DNA of 36,275 nt from a virus. Location: positions 1 to 36,275 of the IMG/VR virus record IMGVR_UViG_3300033571_006685; one strand, 5' to 3'. The stretch's first letter is position 1, and each line of letters begins with the position of its first letter. Of the stretch, positions 18,593-26,298 are shown in pieces. The notes under the pieces are model-generated. The model was given only the letters and a program-made list of their open reading frames with translations. It was not told where the DNA came from and did no database searches. The position numbers and the translations under genes were made by a program.

Positions 18593-18849
18593 ACCCTAAA
18601 CACATAAGATTTGATATTCAAAAAGAAAAAGGCTTTAGAGGTCATAAGTTTATAGCTACAACTATCATAGACGACAAAGGACGTCAGATAACAGAAGAAC
18701 CTAAAGAGGGAAGTGACATAATCACACTAAGAGCAGAGCAAAGAATATACAATAATTCCAAAGGGGTTTTGACAAACAAAATAGCCGAAGACTTAATTCA
18801 CGCATTAGAAAATGGAGCTAAAGAATACCGACCACTATACGAAATATAG
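18577..18849 (+). CDS. hypothetical protein, 90 aa
   Basis: Soluble alpha/beta-like sequence (FDIQKEKGFRGHKFIATTIIDDKGRQI..., KIAEDLIHALENGAKEYRP). A TATAAT lies three bases before the ATG, too close for normal leaderless start, so it is likely translated from the upstream message. Function unknown. Confidence 0.5.
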   Translation: MAKVLNPKHIRFDIQKEKGFRGHKFIATTIIDDKGRQITEEPKEGSDIITLRAEQRIYNNSKGVLTNKIAEDLIHALENGAKEYRPLYEI

Positions 18850-18855
18850 TAGTAG

Positions 18856-18864
18856 TGATATAAT
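18856..18864 (+). promoter_or_regulatory. extended -10 promoter of the terminase region
   Basis: TGATATAAT (TATAAT 18859-18864) with predicted start about 18871, 23 bases before ATG 18894. Probably the first promoter of the late operon. Confidence 0.5.
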
Positions 18865-18893
18865 ATAAGCATATAAATTAACCAATAACTACA

Positions 18894-19028
18894 ATGCCAT
18901 TAAAGAAAGGATACGGAAAGAAAACAATAGCTAGTAACATTAAAAAGGAAATGAAAGCAGGAAAGCCACAAAAACAAGCAGTGGCTATCGCTCTAAGCGT
19001 AGCCAAGAAAGCTAAAAAGAAGAAATAA
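18894..19028 (+). CDS. small basic protein (DUF6496-like)
   Basis: 44 aa (MPLKKGYGKKTIASNI..., GKPQKQAVAIALSVAKKAK). The K-P-Q-K-Q-A-V-A-I-A-L-S pattern is a short phage family I know as DUF6496-like, of unknown function, often near structural or packaging genes. Highly basic, likely nucleic-acid binding. Two bases separate it from the next ATG. Confidence 0.65.
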   Translation: MPLKKGYGKKTIASNIKKEMKAGKPQKQAVAIALSVAKKAKKKK

Positions 19029-19030
19029 TC

Positions 19031-19285
19031 ATGGCAACTGCTAGAATAACAAAACCAACAGCTAAAGGTAAATCTTGGAAAGCCGAGATATTTGAAAATG
19101 GCGAAAAGGTTAAAACTATTCAAGGCGGACAGAAAGGCACAAAGCTAGGAGGTAAAAGAACAGCATCGTTTAAAGCAAGACATGGTAACAAGACAGCAAA
19201 GCAATACATAAACGATAAGCAATGGGAAAAAGGAAGTTTAATGATAGGAAAGACACTAAGAATACCTAAGGGTAAGAAGATATAA
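19031..19285 (+). CDS. small basic hypothetical protein, 84 aa
   Basis: KSWKAEIFENGEKVKTIQGGQKG then ASFKARHG and TAKQYINDKQWEKGSLMIGKTLRIP. The S-W-K-A-x-F...G-Q-K-G...R-H motif is shared by a group of small phage proteins of unknown function near terminase genes. Three bases before TerS. Confidence is for the gene, not the role. Confidence 0.6.
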   Translation: MATARITKPTAKGKSWKAEIFENGEKVKTIQGGQKGTKLGGKRTASFKARHGNKTAKQYINDKQWEKGSLMIGKTLRIPKGKKI

Positions 19286-19287
19286 CA

Positions 19288-19773
19288 ATGAAAGTATCTA
19301 GCACTAAAAGAGAAAACGCAACTACAAATCCATACGGAAGTAATCAATACATGTTAGACCCCAGACAGAAACTATGCTGGGATTATTACATCAATCCTAA
19401 AAGTGAAACCTTTGGAAATGCTACACAATCAGCAGTAAAAGCAGGTTATGAATATGACTATGCAGACCAGATAACAACAGTAGATTGGTTCAAGGGGAAA
19501 CTTAGGAAACTCAATATGCTCAATAAAGCGGAAAAGGTACTTGATGAAATGCTTGATTTAGAGGTAAATACAGTTAAACAAGATGAAGACGGAGAGCAAG
19601 TAATAAGAGTTGACTCATCGTTAGTTAAGATAAAACAAGATACAGCAAAGTTTGTTGCAGAGAGACTAGGAAAAGAAGAAGGGTTTTCAGCTAGAACAGA
19701 GCATACAGGAAAAGACGGAGAGAGTTTAACTATAAGTTTTGATAATGCTTTTACACCAAAAGAAAATGCCTAG
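19288..19773 (+). CDS. terS: terminase small subunit
   Basis: 161 aa. The N-terminal half (DPRQKLCWDYYINPKSETFGNATQSAVKAGYEYDYADQITT) is a helix-turn-helix DNA-recognition domain typical of TerS; then LRKLNMLNKAEKVLDEMLDL and a helical oligomerisation region (KIKQDTAKFVAERLGKEEGFSART). It should bind phage DNA and hand it to TerL. Located two genes before TerL; the 3' end overlaps the next gene by eight bases. Confidence 0.8.
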   Translation: MKVSSTKRENATTNPYGSNQYMLDPRQKLCWDYYINPKSETFGNATQSAVKAGYEYDYADQITTVDWFKGKLRKLNMLNKAEKVLDEMLDLEVNTVKQDEDGEQVIRVDSSLVKIKQDTAKFVAERLGKEEGFSARTEHTGKDGESLTISFDNAFTPKENA

Positions 19774-20104
19774 ACTCAATAAAAAATCACCTTATGTAAT
19801 CAAGGTAGTATGGGGACAGTGTATAAAAGTTTACATAGACAAAGATGGAGATGACTATAATCTAGTTGCGGAATATGCATTAAATGACGGTAAATACACA
19901 TATTGTTCTTTAAGAATATATGATTTTTCAGAAATAGAAGAATTAGCATTACCCTTATGTAAGGAAGTTTTATTGGCTTCTTTACAGTCTATCCAAAATG
20001 CAGATTATCAAAAGTCATTACGATTAGAGATTATGAATGACCCAACTAAGTCAATGTCATTAAATGAAATTACACCAAAAACAAAAGACGATAGTACAGA
20101 GTAA
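19766..20104 (+). CDS. hypothetical protein between TerS and TerL
   Basis: 112 aa from ATG 19766, overlapping the TerS stop by eight bases; an earlier start at 19739 lies inside TerS. Beta-rich with charged strands (YVIKVVWGQCIKVYIDKDGDDY) and a helical tail. The 3' end overlaps TerL by 41 bases. It may be a packaging accessory; no family recognised. Confidence 0.5.
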   Translation: MPRLNKKSPYVIKVVWGQCIKVYIDKDGDDYNLVAEYALNDGKYTYCSLRIYDFSEIEELALPLCKEVLLASLQSIQNADYQKSLRLEIMNDPTKSMSLNEITPKTKDDSTE

Positions 20105-21449
20105 AGCCCGATTCAAGATTGTACGAGCAGGAAGACGAGCAGGAAAAACTAAACTCGAAGTAGAGGACATGGTTTTTAATGCTGTATCAGGAAAGGATAG
20201 ACCGATATTTTATATTGCACCAACACAGACACAGGCTAGAGCAATCATTTGGGAGGAGTTAAAATCAAGAGTAGCAGGGATAGGTGAAGCCAATGAAGCC
20301 AGACTTGAAATGAAGCTACCAACACAAGACGGAGGATATTCTACAATCACAGTTGCAGGTTGGGAAAATCGTGAAAACTTTAGAGGTCGTAAAGCGTGGA
20401 AGATTTACTTTGACGAGCTAGACACTATGCGGAATTTCTTCATAGGTTGGCAAGAGATATTTAGACCAGCTCTCACTGACTTAAAAGGTTGTGCTATGTT
20501 TTCAGGTACACCTAAAAAAGAAAATCCTAATCTTAAACGACTAGAGAAGATAGCCGAAGAAGATAGCGACTATGCTTCGTTTCATTTTAGTACATACGAT
20601 AATCCACACATACCACCAGAGGAGATAGAAAAAGCTAAAAATGAATTAGACTCTGATACGTTCAGACAAGAGTACTTGGCAGAGTACTTAGACAATCAAG
20701 GTTCATTATTCAGATATGAGTGTTTACTAGATGTATTCACGAATACAGTGGAAAAGAAAGGTGGTAAATACTTAATCGTGGATATAGCAGATGATGGCTC
20801 GGACAAGACAATATTTTCATTTTGGGAGGGCTTAGAGGAATACAGAAGAGAAGCCTTTGAGGGATTAAACACAGAGGGTATCATTATGAAGATACGAGAG
20901 TACGCCAGTCAAGACCAGATACCATATTCACAGATTGCCGTTGATGCTATTGGAGTTGGTGCGGGTGTAGCTTCTAACTCACAGCTATCAGGTATTGTAG
21001 GCTATAAGTCATCGTATTCAGCGTTTAAAACAGACCAGAGCATCGTTACAGTGCCAAATACACGATATACATCAGACTCACCGATATTAACGTCAGATTA
21101 TAAAAATCTACGCTCACAGTGCGTATTTACACTTGCAGACCTAGTTAATAATCACAAGATAGCTTCTAGGGTTACAGGTCTATTTAAAGAGCTTACACTT
21201 GAGGAATTGTCACACTATCAAGATGCATCTACTGGTGACGGAAAGCGTACAGCTACAAGAAAAGAAGACGTTAAAGAAATGATAGGGAGAAGTCCAGACC
21301 ATTCAGATACTTGGCTAATGAGGATGTATTTTGTCGTTAAGGATAAAGTTATGCCTAATACAACAGAGCAACAACAAGAAATTGCAATGAAGTTAGCACA
21401 GCAATTTGATAAAAACTTTAGCCGTGCCACAAGAAACTCTACAAAGTAA
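20064..21449 (+). CDS. terL: terminase large subunit
   Basis: 461 aa. Walker A VRAGRRAGKTK (20-30), Walker B KIYFDELDT (113-121, catalytic Glu118), coupling motif SGTP (147-150). The RNase H-like nuclease has Asp240 (LIVDIADD), Asp294 (AVDAIG) and the DHSD motif about 412-415. It pumps DNA into the prohead and cuts it. The motif set is complete. ATG 20064 lies inside the previous gene, and the motif spacing fits this start. TerL without integrase or cos features suggests headful packaging of a circularly permuted genome, which would agree with the gene split at the window edges. Confidence 0.9.
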   Translation: MKLHQKQKTIVQSKARFKIVRAGRRAGKTKLEVEDMVFNAVSGKDRPIFYIAPTQTQARAIIWEELKSRVAGIGEANEARLEMKLPTQDGGYSTITVAGWENRENFRGRKAWKIYFDELDTMRNFFIGWQEIFRPALTDLKGCAMFSGTPKKENPNLKRLEKIAEEDSDYASFHFSTYDNPHIPPEEIEKAKNELDSDTFRQEYLAEYLDNQGSLFRYECLLDVFTNTVEKKGGKYLIVDIADDGSDKTIFSFWEGLEEYRREAFEGLNTEGIIMKIREYASQDQIPYSQIAVDAIGVGAGVASNSQLSGIVGYKSSYSAFKTDQSIVTVPNTRYTSDSPILTSDYKNLRSQCVFTLADLVNNHKIASRVTGLFKELTLEELSHYQDASTGDGKRTATRKEDVKEMIGRSPDHSDTWLMRMYFVVKDKVMPNTTEQQQEIAMKLAQQFDKNFSRATRNSTK

Positions 21450-21470
21450 TCTGTGCATAACACTATTGAC

Positions 21471-21499
21471 TTGTTGATTATATATATCTTTGGTATAAT
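21471..21499 (+). promoter_or_regulatory. promoter before the 21538 gene
   Basis: TTGTTG, 17 bases, TTGGTATAAT (TATAAT 21494-21499; extended -10). The leader contains TCGGTGGATTA (21516-21526). Confidence 0.6.
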
Positions 21500-21515
21500 T
21501 ATAGTAAATTATTAG

Positions 21516-21523
21516 TCGGTGGA
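21516..21523 (+). repeat. TCGGTGGA motif, copy 1 (before 21538 gene)
   Basis: TCGGTGGATTAT, 14 bases before the ATG at 21538. First of the intergenic copies in the late operon; see the copies at 21863, 23662 and 24869 and the antisense loop at 25801. Confidence 0.6.
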
Positions 21524-21537
21524 TTATTAAAATCAAT

Positions 21538-21858
21538 ATGCCAGAAAGAAATACAAATATTTTAACACAAGACGAAAGGGGTAATAGCTTTACTATCCCA
21601 ACAGTCAGATTTCTAAACACAACATCATCAGGGTTGGTTAAGACAGGTGACGGAACAGTTCACGGAGTTATTGTAAACTCACATACATCAGGGACAATTA
21701 AGTTTTCTAATGGTACAACAGCTGTAAACGACATGATGGGAACATATACATATCCATCAGGCTCACAGGTAATAAACTTTGGAGTAGGTCTTAAGTTCAC
21801 TACAGGACTATTCGTAACAACTGGAGGTACTTCAAACATAACAATTCTTTACAACTAG
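21538..21858 (+). CDS. small beta-rich virion-type protein, 106 aa
   Basis: Sequence is strand-rich with VKTGDGTVHGVIVNSHTSGTIKFSNGTTA and TTGLFVTTGGTSNITILY. It belongs to a common group of small phage proteins found near portal genes (G-x-G-T-x-H-G-V-x-V-N-S-x-T-x-G-T). Probably a capsid decoration or structural protein; the role is inferred from position. Confidence 0.6.
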   Translation: MPERNTNILTQDERGNSFTIPTVRFLNTTSSGLVKTGDGTVHGVIVNSHTSGTIKFSNGTTAVNDMMGTYTYPSGSQVINFGVGLKFTTGLFVTTGGTSNITILYN

Positions 21859-21862
21859 CATA

Positions 21863-21873
21863 AACTCGGTGGA
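21863..21873 (+). repeat. AACTCGGTGGA motif, copy 2 (before portal)
   Basis: AACTCGGTGGA ends nine bases before the portal ATG (21883). With the preceding A it is identical over 12 bases to 24868-24879, and it is an exact complement of TCCACCGAGTT at 25801-25811. Confidence 0.65.
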
Positions 21874-21882
21874 ACGAACTAA

Positions 21883-23661
21883 ATGCAATCAATAACTAAA
21901 CTCGTACAAGAGAGAGAGAACGTATACGTCAACGGAACAGCTAACATATCCAAGTATGTAGACTATTCTCAATATGAAACTATATGCACAGTAGAAGCGT
22001 ATTTGAACTCTAAACATATATCAGGTTCAGAAGATGCACTTGGTAGAGAGAAGCCTTTCTTCAATGTTGTTACATCAGTAGCTAACATCTGGATGAGAGC
22101 AACGGATATAGACCGAAAGAACATCAAGTTCAAGGCTACTAAGGTAAAACACATAATTCCGTCATTTCTTGCTAACATATTGCTACAAGATTGGATGAAA
22201 AGAACTAACTTTGGTGCGTACCTAAACGACTGGGGTAGAACACTTGCTCGTTATGGTTCAGCAGTTACTAAGTTCGTCGAGAAAGATGGAGTATTGCACA
22301 TCAATGTAACACCTTGGAATAAGCTAATCACAGACAACATTGACTTTGAAAACAATGTAAAGATATTTAAGTTCTATTTGACACCTGCACAACTAAAGGC
22401 TAATCCTATTTATAACCAAGAAGTTGTCCAAAGTATTATAGAAGCACAGCAAACTAGAAAAGATTTAAACAATCAGCAAATTGACACGCTTTCAGACTAC
22501 ATAGAGCTATACGAAGTTCAAGGAAATCTTCCTCTTTCAATGATTACTAATAAGGAGAAAGACGATGAAACTTATGTAGACCAAATACACATCATATCTT
22601 TCAATGGTAATCAACAAGACTTTACTTTGTATTCAGGTAGACTAAAGAAACAGCAATATCACAAAGCAGATTTGATAAAAGAAGACGGTAGAGCTATGGG
22701 TATTGGTGCAGTAGAGTATCTATTCCCAGCTCAATGGATGGCAAACCATTCAATTAAACTAGCTAAAGACCAACTAGAATTGGTTTCTAAAGTAATCTAT
22801 CAGACAGCAGATACTAATTATGCAGGTAGAAATGCTCTAACCTCTATTGAGAACGGAGATATATTTATTCACGAGGTAAACAAACCTCTTACACAGGTAA
22901 ATAACCAAGGGCATGACCTCACATCTCTACAGAACTTTATGGTTCAATGGCAAAATCAAGCCAAGGAGATTACAAATACACCAGACTCTATATCAGGTAA
23001 TACAATGCCGTCAGGTACAGCGTATAGGCAAGTTGCAATTCTAAACCAAGAGTCACATTCACTATTTGAACTGATGACAGAGAACAAAGGTATCGCACTA
23101 GAAGAAATGTTTAGAGAGTGGATAATTCCATACATCAAAACTAAGCTAAACACTAAGGAGGAAATCATGGCAGTGCTAGACTCACAGCAAATCAAGCAAC
23201 TAGACACATGGTATCTAAACACTAAGGCTCAAAAGATAGTCAATAGAAAGATTATAGATGAAGTATTGGCTGGAAACATGGTATCACCAGAGCAACAAGA
23301 TGAGATGTTTAACAAAGAGTCAGCAGAGCTACAAGCTCAACTAGGACAACTTGGCAACACAAGATACATAAAACCATCAGAAATAGACGATACAAATTGG
23401 AAAGATATATTCAAAGACTTTGACTGGGAGATAGAGGTGGAGGTCACTAACGAGCAATCTGATAAAGAAGCTATGATGACTACGCTAACTACTATTCTTC
23501 AGACAATCGCACAAAATCCAAATATCCTACAAGACCCTACTATGAAAACTATATTCTCAAAGATTGTAGAAGCTACAGGCTCACTATCATCATTGGAAAT
23601 ATCTCAAATAGCAACACAACAACCTCCTCAGCCAGTAGAAGCACCCATCGGTGGAAACTAA
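21883..23661 (+). CDS. portal protein
   Basis: 592 aa, large portal of podovirus type. Features: REKPFFNVVTSVANIWMRATDID near the N-terminus, a beta-rich middle (LYEVQGNLP...), then a helical region with QWMANHSIKLAKDQLELVSKVIYQ, TPDSISGNTMPSGTAYRQVAILNQESHSLFELM and a C-terminal helical barrel (LTTILQTIAQNP). It should form the dodecamer through which DNA enters and leaves the capsid. Position between TerL and scaffold/capsid is as expected. Confidence 0.85.
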   Translation: MQSITKLVQERENVYVNGTANISKYVDYSQYETICTVEAYLNSKHISGSEDALGREKPFFNVVTSVANIWMRATDIDRKNIKFKATKVKHIIPSFLANILLQDWMKRTNFGAYLNDWGRTLARYGSAVTKFVEKDGVLHINVTPWNKLITDNIDFENNVKIFKFYLTPAQLKANPIYNQEVVQSIIEAQQTRKDLNNQQIDTLSDYIELYEVQGNLPLSMITNKEKDDETYVDQIHIISFNGNQQDFTLYSGRLKKQQYHKADLIKEDGRAMGIGAVEYLFPAQWMANHSIKLAKDQLELVSKVIYQTADTNYAGRNALTSIENGDIFIHEVNKPLTQVNNQGHDLTSLQNFMVQWQNQAKEITNTPDSISGNTMPSGTAYRQVAILNQESHSLFELMTENKGIALEEMFREWIIPYIKTKLNTKEEIMAVLDSQQIKQLDTWYLNTKAQKIVNRKIIDEVLAGNMVSPEQQDEMFNKESAELQAQLGQLGNTRYIKPSEIDDTNWKDIFKDFDWEIEVEVTNEQSDKEAMMTTLTTILQTIAQNPNILQDPTMKTIFSKIVEATGSLSSLEISQIATQQPPQPVEAPIGGN

Positions 23662-23669
23662 TCGGTGGA
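23648..23669 (+). repeat. TCGGTGGA motif, double copy at portal end
   Basis: TCGGTGGA at 23648-23655 inside the last codons of the portal and again at 23662-23669 after its stop, 21 bases before ATG 23691. Confidence 0.6.
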
Positions 23670-23690
23670 TTATAAATTAACTAAATAATA

Positions 23691-24239
23691 ATGACCCCAG
23701 AAGAACAAGCAGACTTTATGCAAAGAGAATATGACCTATTCTCTCCAGCATTCAAAGACAACAAGATACTGCTTAAAGTATTGCGAAAGATAATACTTGG
23801 TATCGAATTGTCAGACACTGAAAAGGAGTTATCAACTCAAATCCCTCAAATAGTAAAGGATAGAATAGCTAGTCTGTTGCTACCAACTGTTACAGGAGAT
23901 GAGGAGATACACGCCGTCAATGATTTTTGGTTTCAATTCAATCTAAAAGAAAGAAGCGAATACCAAGTAAACAAAGACATCGAATATCTACCGATAGTGT
24001 GGGAGTTTTTCATTTCAGCTATTGAAAGACTAAACAACAACAAGACAGATATATCTATCAAAGACTTGCAATACTCTAAGTCAAAGACTAAAGATGAAAA
24101 CATTGTAAATGTAATTGCCAGAAACATTATTCTTGCAACTACAGAAAGTCTAGTAGCTACAATATCTGTAAAGGCTAACAGTAAACCACTTACACCAGAG
24201 GATATTCAGAAAGCACAAAAGCAAAATAGTTCACGATAA
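23691..24239 (+). CDS. hypothetical late protein, 182 aa
   Basis: Mainly helical (PEEQADFMQREYDLFSPAFKDN..., VWEFFISAIERLNNNKTDISIK) between portal and scaffold-like genes. Size and position would fit a head-completion or assembly factor. No domain recognised. Confidence 0.5.
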   Translation: MTPEEQADFMQREYDLFSPAFKDNKILLKVLRKIILGIELSDTEKELSTQIPQIVKDRIASLLLPTVTGDEEIHAVNDFWFQFNLKERSEYQVNKDIEYLPIVWEFFISAIERLNNNKTDISIKDLQYSKSKTKDENIVNVIARNIILATTESLVATISVKANSKPLTPEDIQKAQKQNSSR

Positions 24240-24250
24240 ACTGTGGATAT

Positions 24251-24280
24251 TTGCATTGACATTTCGATGTATGGTATAAT
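24251..24280 (+). promoter_or_regulatory. promoter before the scaffold/capsid genes
   Basis: TTGCAT, 18 bases, TGGTATAAT (TATAAT 24275-24280; extended -10). The RNA would begin near 24287 with ATCGGAGAAAAAACTC, a diverged version of the repeated motif. Confidence 0.6.
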
Positions 24281-24330
24281 AAATACATCGGAGAAAAAAC
24301 TCTTAACAAATTAACTAAACATCACTAAAG

Positions 24331-24867
24331 ATGACAGAAAAAGACCAAGAGATTATCGACTCTACAATAGATACAGAGGAAACTGAAAATGACATGGACA
24401 TTGAACTCGACCTTGAGGACAATAACGAAGAAAGCGAAGAAACTATCACAATTCCTAAAAAGAAATGGACAGAAACAATCGCACAGAAAGACCATTGGAA
24501 AAAGAAAGCTACTACTCCTGCTAAAACAGAAGCAAAAGCTACTCATTCTGAACCATCATTATCTATGAAAGATAGCTTTGCACTTGCAAAAGCAAATGTT
24601 GAAGAAGATGACATTGACGAAATCCTAGACTACGCAAATCTTAAAAAGATAACCGTATCTGAAGCTCTAAAGACTAACTTTGTAAAAAGTTTGATTAACG
24701 AGAAAGCAGAGTTTAAGAAATCTCAAGAAGCATCTACTACAGCAAATGTGAAAAGAGCAACTCCTAAAATCACAGATGATGTGATACTCGACAACGCTAG
24801 AAAAGGCAAAATGCCAGAAAGCGAAGAAGAAATCAGAGCATTGTTCAGAGCGAGAATGAAGAAGTAA
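24331..24867 (+). CDS. scaffolding-like protein
   Basis: 178 aa, very acidic at the N-terminus (DTEETENDMDIELDLEDNNEE), then lysine-rich and helical, ending with a basic LFRARMKK. This acid-to-base polarity with a coiled-coil core and position right before the capsid gene is typical of phage scaffolding proteins. No protease domain is seen. Assigned by composition and context. Confidence 0.65.
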   Translation: MTEKDQEIIDSTIDTEETENDMDIELDLEDNNEESEETITIPKKKWTETIAQKDHWKKKATTPAKTEAKATHSEPSLSMKDSFALAKANVEEDDIDEILDYANLKKITVSEALKTNFVKSLINEKAEFKKSQEASTTANVKRATPKITDDVILDNARKGKMPESEEEIRALFRARMKK

Positions 24868-24868
24868 A

Positions 24869-24879
24869 AACTCGGTGGA
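24869..24879 (+). repeat. AACTCGGTGGA motif, copy before capsid gene
   Basis: AACTCGGTGGA, 29 bases before GTG 24909. Exact complement of 25801-25811 beyond the capsid gene, so the two could pair around the capsid mRNA. Confidence 0.65.
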
Positions 24880-24908
24880 TTTATTACTTAAATTAAATCC
24901 AAAATCCC

Positions 24909-25760
24909 GTGAACACTATATCGACATTCACATATCGTCAAAAGTATTTCAAAACTACTCTTGAGGAAACACTTAAAAGAGCATTGATTGCAGAAGCAAT
25001 CTGTAACGTAGACAATTCTGATGTTAAAAGAATTGAGAACCCATACGGTTCAGCTCCAACAGCTTCAGTTACAGCTATTAACGGAACATATTCTGTATCA
25101 ACTTACACAACTACTGACGACACATTGACAGTAGACAACGAAGTTAAAGTTGCAGAACACATCTACGGATTCGAGGACATCATGTCTAACTTCGACCTAT
25201 ACGCAGACAGAATGAGAGAAATGATGTTTGCAGTCAAAGACAAGATTGACCAATTCGTACTTAACAACCTTTGTGAAGATGCTACAGGAGCATACACAAC
25301 ACCAACAGGAGGTTTCAACACACCTGCTAACGTAAACAAGATATTCGCAGACCTATCGGCTCTAGTTTCAGGTTACTCTGATGTCTATAAAGGACTTTTC
25401 CTAGTAATCGAAAACACAGAAGTATCAGGTATCCAACAAGCTCAAGCTACAAACGGCTTCAACTTTGCAGATGCAGTTCTTAAAAACGGATTCGTTTCAA
25501 ACTTCCAAGGAGTTGAAATATACGTTACAAGAACAGGTACTTTCATAGACGGAACTATCGGTACTAAGACTGTTACAAACGCAGGTCGTAGAGTATTCGG
25601 AGTTAAGAATATCGCTACATACGCAAGTCCTAGAGGTCTACAATACGATGAGAAGAAAGTATCAGGTGAAACTGGTATGGAAATCCTAGTAGTAGGTCTT
25701 GTTGGATTCAAACTATGGGCGACTAAGACTGCACTTGTAGTTGACATTCTACTAGCCTAA
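24909..25760 (+). CDS. major capsid protein
   Basis: 283 aa from GTG 24909 (VNTISTFTYRQKYF...); no ATG is better placed and no Shine-Dalgarno site is present. LDVDNEVKVAEHIYGFEDIMSNFDLYADRMREMMFAVKDKIDQFVL-type long helix, SGYSDVYKGLFLVIENTEV and a C-terminal FGVKNIATYASPRGLQYDEKKVSGE...VGLVGFKLW fit an HK97-fold capsid subunit. Assignment rests on this pattern, its place behind the scaffold and composition; the codon use is even and C-rich compared with neighbours, as in highly expressed genes. Confidence 0.75.
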   Translation: MNTISTFTYRQKYFKTTLEETLKRALIAEAICNVDNSDVKRIENPYGSAPTASVTAINGTYSVSTYTTTDDTLTVDNEVKVAEHIYGFEDIMSNFDLYADRMREMMFAVKDKIDQFVLNNLCEDATGAYTTPTGGFNTPANVNKIFADLSALVSGYSDVYKGLFLVIENTEVSGIQQAQATNGFNFADAVLKNGFVSNFQGVEIYVTRTGTFIDGTIGTKTVTNAGRRVFGVKNIATYASPRGLQYDEKKVSGETGMEILVVGLVGFKLWATKTALVVDILLA

Positions 25761-25765
25761 CCAGT

Positions 25766-25785
25766 AATCCCCTTGTGTGGGGATT
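25766..25785 (+). terminator. hairpin behind capsid gene (possible attenuator)
   Basis: AATCCCC-TTGTGT-GGGGATT, 7 bp, right after the capsid stop. No T tract, so termination is uncertain. Its 3' arm is also used by the longer hairpin 25779-25826. Confidence 0.45.
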
Positions 25786-25826
25786 TGGGTAATGTTTCTC
25801 TCCACCGAGTTCATTATCCAAACCCC
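25779..25826 (+). promoter_or_regulatory. long hairpin presenting an anti-repeat loop
   Basis: GGGG(A)TTTGGGTAATG (25779-25794) pairs with CATTATCCAAACCCC (25812-25826): 15 pairs with one bulged A and one wobble. The 17-nt loop (25795-25811) ends in TCCACCGAGTT, the exact complement of AACTCGGTGGA upstream of portal and capsid genes. It competes with the 25766-25785 hairpin for GGGGATT. Looks like an antisense or kissing-loop control element for late translation or RNA processing. Confidence 0.6.
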
Positions 25827-25846
25827 TACATAAGGAAACAAAACAA

Positions 25847-26014
25847 ATGCCTAAATCAAAAACAACTAAAGAGGAAACAAAACAAGAAATTGTAGAAACT
25901 CCTAAAATTGATTCAGAGTTTGCTAGATTACTAGAAATCTACAAAGCACAAAATCCTAAAAAGTATGCTTTGAAAGAAGCAGAACTTATGAAGAAATTAC
26001 AAGCTAACAAGTAA
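25847..26014 (+). CDS. small hypothetical late protein, 55 aa
   Basis: ATG 25847 to TAA 26012-26014 (MPKSKTTKEETKQEIVE..., YKAQNPKKYALKEAELMKKL). Charged helical protein right after the capsid gene, perhaps a head minor protein. The only translation signal near is AAGGAAA, 14 bases upstream. Confidence 0.55.
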   Translation: MPKSKTTKEETKQEIVETPKIDSEFARLLEIYKAQNPKKYALKEAELMKKLQANK

Positions 26015-26019
26015 ATAAC

Positions 26020-26238
26020 ATGCCAGTATCATCAGCTTCAAACGCAGTCCTAGAGTCAGGTGCAACTATTGGAGGAATACAAATACTTACAGGTTCAGGT
26101 ACACCACACAACGTGGTGACTGCTCCTAAAGGTTCACTATTCCTAAGAACAGACACGGGTGCTTCAACAACAGCAACTAGAGCGTATATAAACCTTACAG
26201 GTTCAAGTACGTGGACTAACTTAACGACAGCATCTTAA
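26020..26238 (+). CDS. small beta-structured virion-type protein, 72 aa
   Basis: Gly/Thr/Ser-rich: GTPHNVVTAPKGSLFLRTDTGASTTATRAYINLTGSSTWTNL. The pattern G-S-L-F-x-R-x-D...Y-x-N...W-T is common in small phage proteins coded near capsid genes. Likely a structural or fibre-associated unit. Confidence 0.6.
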   Translation: MPVSSASNAVLESGATIGGIQILTGSGTPHNVVTAPKGSLFLRTDTGASTTATRAYINLTGSSTWTNLTTAS

Positions 26239-26298
26239 TCCTTTATTGGTTTACTTCAGGGCATAAGCCTTGAGGTTAGCCTGTAATAATAAACAACA
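26239..26298 (+). terminator. hairpin between the 26020 and 26299 genes
   Basis: ttcagggcataagccttgagg-type sequence after the stop: CAGG...CCTG (26256-26259/26280-26283) and GGCATAAGCC inside. It may form a small stem. No T tract. Confidence 0.3.

Noticed and set aside
21516-24879. CRISPR-like array from the CGGTGGA repeats
   Set aside because: Copies are 8-12 bases, irregularly spaced by whole genes, and without spacers.
21516-24909. CGGTGGA as a Shine-Dalgarno variant
   Set aside because: GGTG could pair with the 16S tail, but distances to starts vary from 9 to 29 bases, too wide for ribosome binding. Not excluded for the portal copy alone.
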